Assembly (NCBI GenBank): GCA_012295275.1
Contig: CM022667.1
Span: 11,010,038-11,060,037 of the forward strand
Direction of reading: 5' to 3'
DNA from: Chrysomallon squamiferum
Lineage: Eukaryota > Mollusca > Gastropoda > Neomphalida > Peltospiridae
Length of the DNA stretch: 50,000 nucleotides
A program made the translations under genes and the position numbers. A model generated the notes under the pieces. It saw only the letters and a list, made by a program, of their open reading frames with translations. It was not told the origin of the DNA and ran no database searches. Position 1 is the stretch's first letter. The number at the start of each line of letters is the position of its first letter. Of this stretch, positions 45,430-50,000 are shown piece by piece.

Positions 45430-45535
45430 CCGTTTTTCTTTCTTTCTTTCTTTCTTTCCTTTTACTATTATTTTTTGCTGCTACTGCTGCTACTACTGCT
45501 ACTACTGCTACTACTACTGTTACTACGACTACAAC
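45430..45535. repeat. (TTTC)n and (CTA/CTG)n repeats
   Basis: TTTC at 45436-45458 and CTA/CTG/GTT trinucleotides at 45477-45533, just past the GPCR polyadenylation signal. Confidence 0.85.
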
Positions 45536-45639
45536 TATTTATTCATTTTTTTACATATCTGTTTATAATTCGGTTGGTAACAATTAATTTATTGTTCTTC
45601 TTTAGAAATAAATAAATAAATAAATAAATAACGATAATA

Positions 45640-46585
45640 ACATTATCCCTCGCTAAACAGATAATAATAAAAATACTAATCTATAAATATACGATAAAAA
45701 TATATATCGTAATTATTTTTAACGATATTTTGTTATGGTTTCTTGTAATTGCTTTTTTTTCTCACAATTTCTGTATCAAGATCGAACACACGCCTATCAA
45801 CCGATTAATGAAAGTCAGACGTCAACACTTTTCATTCAGTGGACATCCATTTAAAAAAAATCGTTGATATTAATCGGATTTCCACTCTCAGGTATAGATA
45901 TTTTACGAATAACCCTTGTTTGACTCATACTAACCGTTAATACAAATGAGTTTTTAAACAAATATTTCTTGTGAACCATGTAGGATAATTTTGTTTATGT
46001 CTCTCCTTTCCGTTACTTCACAGCATGGAAGATTGTAGAATGTTTGTATATCTGTCTGTCTGTAACATTGACTCCTTCTTGTAAACACCCTTCAACTCGA
46101 CATTTATTTAATTCATAGTCCATTACTGAGATTGTATGTTCAATGAGTGTACTGTGTATATTTCTTTCTTTTACGTGTGTGTCCCTGCGCTCATTTGTTT
46201 GTTTGTGCGTGAGTCTGTCAGTATATTTTTATTTTTCATTTTGTTTAAATATATTTACTTTGTGTACTGTGAATGTTTGTTTGTCTGTGTGTGTGTTTGT
46301 GTGCGTGTTTCTCAGTATATGACTAGCAGAACTCCCTTTATTTTCATTTAATGAAACCGTCAGCCTTAATTGTTTGAACTGAATATTTTAATTATTTTTC
46401 TTTTAGCATTGTATCAATCAGGTTTCATCTTCATTGTGAATTATAACAATGTTTGTGTATTATATTTTCAAACAGAATGTGTTTCAACTTTGATGTTTAC
46501 GTAAAAACAACTGTCGTCAAACAAAATTGTTAGAATGCAATGGGTTTTGTTGTATAAACTTAACTGTCATGAACGACAGAATTCA
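45640..46585. other. Intergenic sequence, no gene recognised
   Basis: AT-rich and mostly non-repetitive, with TGTG-type sequence at 46280-46305. No supported open frame. Confidence 0.4.
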
Positions 46586-46880
46586 AATCTTTTCACTGAG
46601 TTAACTGATCCTTTCACTGAGCTAGTTAATTCTTTTACTTTATTAATCTTTTCACTGTATTATTTCCACATGGTTAATCTTTTCATTGAGTTAGTTAATC
46701 TTTTCTCTGAGTGAGTTAATCTTTTCACTGAATTAGTTAATCTTCTCTCTGAGTTAGTAAATCAATTCACTGAGTTAGCTAATCTTTTCACTGAATTAGC
46801 TAATCTTTTCACTGAATTAATAAATCTTTTCTCTGAGTTAATTAATCTTTTCACTAAGCTAGTTAATTTATTTACTGTCA
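46585..46880. repeat. 21-bp minisatellite
   Basis: About 13 diverged copies of a unit close to TTAATCTTTTCACTGAATTAG. One + frame reads a heptad of the form NLFTELV but is interrupted by a stop and has no clear start, so I do not call it coding. Confidence 0.85.
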
Positions 46881-47148
46881 GGGTCAACGTTTCACAGATC
46901 AACAACTGTTAACTTGACGCATGAAAAGACAAGTTAAGACATGAGAATTATTCTGGGTTTGTTTGGGAGCAAATAGACCAAGGTTAAAGATTTTACAGAG
47001 ATTTTCTAACAGTACATTGAAACAAAACGAAATTTAGGAGCATTAATGAATCACAATTCTAAATATGCCCGAATCTAAAGATTTTTGAGAAATATATTTT
47101 GAGATGACCTTGAAATGTTATTGTTTGTCTGTGCTCCAGTTTTTGTAA

Positions 47149-47335
<187 letters not shown>

Positions 47336-47339
47336 ATAG

Positions 47340-48300
47340 TTGTTCTCGGCGTCGTTTGTTGTTGTCGTTACATTATTCCATTATCTCATTATTATCCTTT
47401 TTCATTGTATTTTCAAATATAAAAAGTGCTGAATACTACCTTTGTTTTGATATTAAAGCAAGAGTATGAAGAAATAAATCATCCTGGATTTAATATTATA
47501 TTTTCAAAGTTTATTATTCACAAATAAAACTAAATTTATTTCAGATATGCTCAGCTAAAAAATCCCCTTAAGAATACCGAAATTCTTTAATCTTTATCTG
47601 TGGAGAAAAAATAGAAAAGGAAAAAAAGGAACTAAAGATATTAATATGTAATCATTCTCAACCTAGGCCTGCAAAATTAGATATGATAAACCCAAGGGAG
47701 GTAATTACAGATAGTTATAGAAGTTAATGAAAAATAATTCACCCTAAATAAAATAAAGTTTTGTTACAGATTTTGCATTTAGAGTAAAACTGAAATCCTG
47801 ATGGATAGATGAAAATATGTATGCGTTTGTATTTATGTAGATGTACGTCAGTGTGTAGGTAAATGTTTGCATGGATTATACATACGTCATAATCTTTTCT
47901 TTCCAGATTTTGTTTTAACTGCATAAATCAAGATTTCCAGTTCAGTCACGAATATAATTATTTCGTTCCTTTGAACTCTTCCATCTGCATATTTATGCTT
48001 TTGTATCTTTAAAACACATAACGAAAAAAGAAATATATATACATATTCAAAGTTTGGTACAACCTCTGAACAGCGATATCTAAAGACATACAGGTCCAAT
48101 TAAGACAAACCCTTGTTTGGTTTCTCTTTAAACCTGGTGTAAATATTTTGAAGAGAAAGTTGTCTTCCAAAGCGTATTGATTTTGCGGTGTCCCTTGGGC
48201 CTACGAATCAAATAATGTCTGAAATTATTAAGGACATTATCCAATCAGTCATAAGGCTTTCTTTGATAAAATTCCTTGGGGAAGAGAGATTATTCTGTTA
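47340..48300. other. Intergenic sequence, no gene recognised
   Basis: Open frames of 60-70 codons at 47739-48099 on the - strand have no domain or signal peptide. 48100-48290 is non-repetitive and unassigned. Confidence 0.4.
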
Positions 48301-48304
48301 TATA

Positions 48305-48520
48305 TAGAAGTAACAACAACAACAACAATAATAATAATAATAATATCACAGCAACAAGAATAATAATAATAAAAATACAATAAACAAACTGAAATAAAAC
48401 AAAAGAGCATATAATAAAAAAAAAAAATAAAAAAAAATAAAAATTAAAAAATAAAACAAACCAAAGCAAAACCAAACCAAACCAAACGAAATAAAACAAA
48501 ATAACAATAAAACAGAAAAA
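48305..48520. repeat. (AAC)n/(AAT)n and A-rich repeats
   Basis: AAC/AAT units at 48310-48370, then A-rich and ACCAA-type units (48456-48486). Confidence 0.85.
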
Positions 48521-49050
48521 AACGTAGTTTCGAACTATTTTTATTTTCTCTCATTTTATTTCTCTATTTCGTTTTCTCTTCTGTTTTGCTTTATGTGTCT
48601 GCTTCATCTAATCAAGTCTGATTAATCGCGTGCAGTTCAGACTGAAATGAACGACATGCAGGGTTAATTATTTATAATAGTAAAGTATGAGTAGCAGTTT
48701 AGCTGAAAAACAAGCCTCAGTTTTTCCATTTGTGTGTCTTTGTTTTATGCCTGTCTGCGTCTTTAACCGGTTAAATGTGCACTAGTTTCATGCAATATTT
48801 CGTGATGTTTTCAAGTATAATGTAAAAACACTGGTAATAATTATTTGAAAATCTAAATAAGTAAAAACAAAACAAAGAACTCCAAGAAACAAAAAAACAA
48901 ACAACCAGAACCCCCCAAAAAAACATTAAAAAAAAAAAAAAATAAAAAAATAAATAAAAAGAAATTAAATAAAAAAGAAGTCAAAACACAGAAAAAGCAA
49001 CAAGACTCCCCAAATAAATCCCTCTCAAACAAAAACTGCTTCTTCTTTTG
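48520..49050. other. AT-rich intergenic sequence
   Basis: No gene recognised; A-rich simple sequence at 48865-49010. Confidence 0.4.
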
Positions 49051-49054
49051 GTGA

Positions 49055-49255
49055 CATCAATAGTAGTAGCAGTAGTAATAGTAGTAGTTGCAGCTGTGGT
49101 GGTAGTAGTAGACGTAGAAGTAGTAGTAATAGTAATAACAGCAGCAGGAATAATGTTTGGAAAGCTGGCAAGATTTGTGGCAATAGTAGTAGTAGCTGAA
49201 GTAGTGGTCGCAGTAAGCAGCAGTAGTAGTAGTAGTAATAATACAGTATCAACGA
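49055..49255. repeat. (AGT)n array
   Basis: Interrupted AGT/AGC/AAT units, AGT-oriented. Confidence 0.9.
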
Positions 49256-49518
49256 GTTCGTTTCTCTATTATCTCGCATTTTTATTTTTGAGTTTTTATT
49301 GAGTACTCACAAACAGCAGATTTGCGCTAACGATATGACAGTTTTGTCATCTCAAGAGAATGAAATATCTGTACAAATGTGAGATCAGTTAATTAGCAAA
49401 CGCTACAGGAGTCAGAATTGCAGCAGCACAACACTAAACGACACTTAATCGACCTCACTGGAGTCAGTGTTTCACTGCCTGCGTGTTGATGTTTTTAAAC
49501 AGTGCTGTGAAACCGAGA

Positions 49519-49624
49519 ATGTGTAAATCGATTCTTCTTCTTCGTCACCTGCTTCTAACTGCTGTTATTATTACTGCATCATTTAACACTGCCACTACTA
49601 CTGCTGCTGCTGCTGCTGCTTCTG

Positions 49625-49664
<40 letters not shown>

Positions 49665-49938
49665 ATATATGACTACTACTACTACTACATACAGGACTAT
49701 AACTGCAGCTACAGTCATTATTAATAATGACAGAAGAAGTATTATTGCGACGGTGTTAACAAAAGTGTTACTACTATTATTACTAATATTATCATTATCA
49801 TTTCAGCTGCTACTGCTGCACCTATTATTTCTGTTTTGCTGTTGCACTACTACTACCACTACTACTACTACTACTACTACTTCTACTACTAACACTGCCA
49901 TCATTACCACTACTACCATGATACTACTCCAAGATTAA
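49519..49938 (+). other. Open frame with signal-like start inside an (ACT)n array
   Basis: From ATG 49519, the frame begins MCKSILLLRHLLLTAVIITA, which resembles a signal peptide. It then runs into Ala and Thr tracts made by GCT/ACT repeats and stops at 49936-49938. Such arrays stay open by chance, and no splice context or conserved domain supports a gene. The underlying (ACT)n array spans about 49590-49920. Confidence 0.2.
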
Positions 49939-50000
49939 AACACAGCTCATTTGTCGATGTTTTTTAGAAATATTAATATTTCCAAATTCAGCAAAATATG

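Overview
The window is eukaryotic, AT-rich and intron-rich. Perfect and decayed microsatellites, (GA)n, (ACT/AGT)n, (AAT)n, (TATC)n, (CATA)n and homopolymers, fill most of the non-coding space. The proteins are animal: a CAP/EGF/ShKT secreted protein, two bursicon-alpha-like cystine-knot proteins, a CUB-LDLa membrane protein and an FMRFamide-receptor-like GPCR. Together they suggest a lophotrochozoan, most likely a mollusc. That is inference; nothing here fixes the species. I saw no transposon coding sequence, rRNA, tRNA or CRISPR array.

Layout. 1-5,150: repeats with no recognised gene. 5,546-15,929 (+): a nine-exon CAP-domain gene reconstructed from phase-matched splice sites (276 aa, complete). 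16,330-19,880: repeats and a TCTAGA-rich minisatellite. 19,885-23,462 (-): bursicon-like paralogue 1, one coding exon plus a probable 5' UTR exon. Its intron holds a broken copy of the 3' end of paralogue 2. 23,500-29,600: repeats and unassigned sequence. 29,794-31,329 (-): bursicon-alpha-like paralogue 2, with the same exon plan. 31,400-35,200: repeats. 35,227-39,673 (-): a four-exon CUB-LDLa-transmembrane gene whose LDLa exon is one base short. 39,674-39,840: probable divergent promoter. 41,980-42,895 (+): decayed GPCR pseudogene. 43,922-45,241 (+): intact intronless-CDS GPCR of 439 aa. 45,245-50,000: repeats, including a 21-bp minisatellite.

The genes do not form a pathway. All encode secreted or cell-surface proteins, and two local families (bursicon-like and GPCR) show recent duplication and decay. 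The most notable points are: a 32-bp minisatellite grown from a coding exon's splice donor, which repeats 5' splice-site sequences about 14 times; a broken bursicon-like copy identical to its parent only within the coding sequence; a GPCR with a roughly 125-residue extracellular loop 2 containing an internal 41-residue repeat; and a single-base defect in the LDLa exon.
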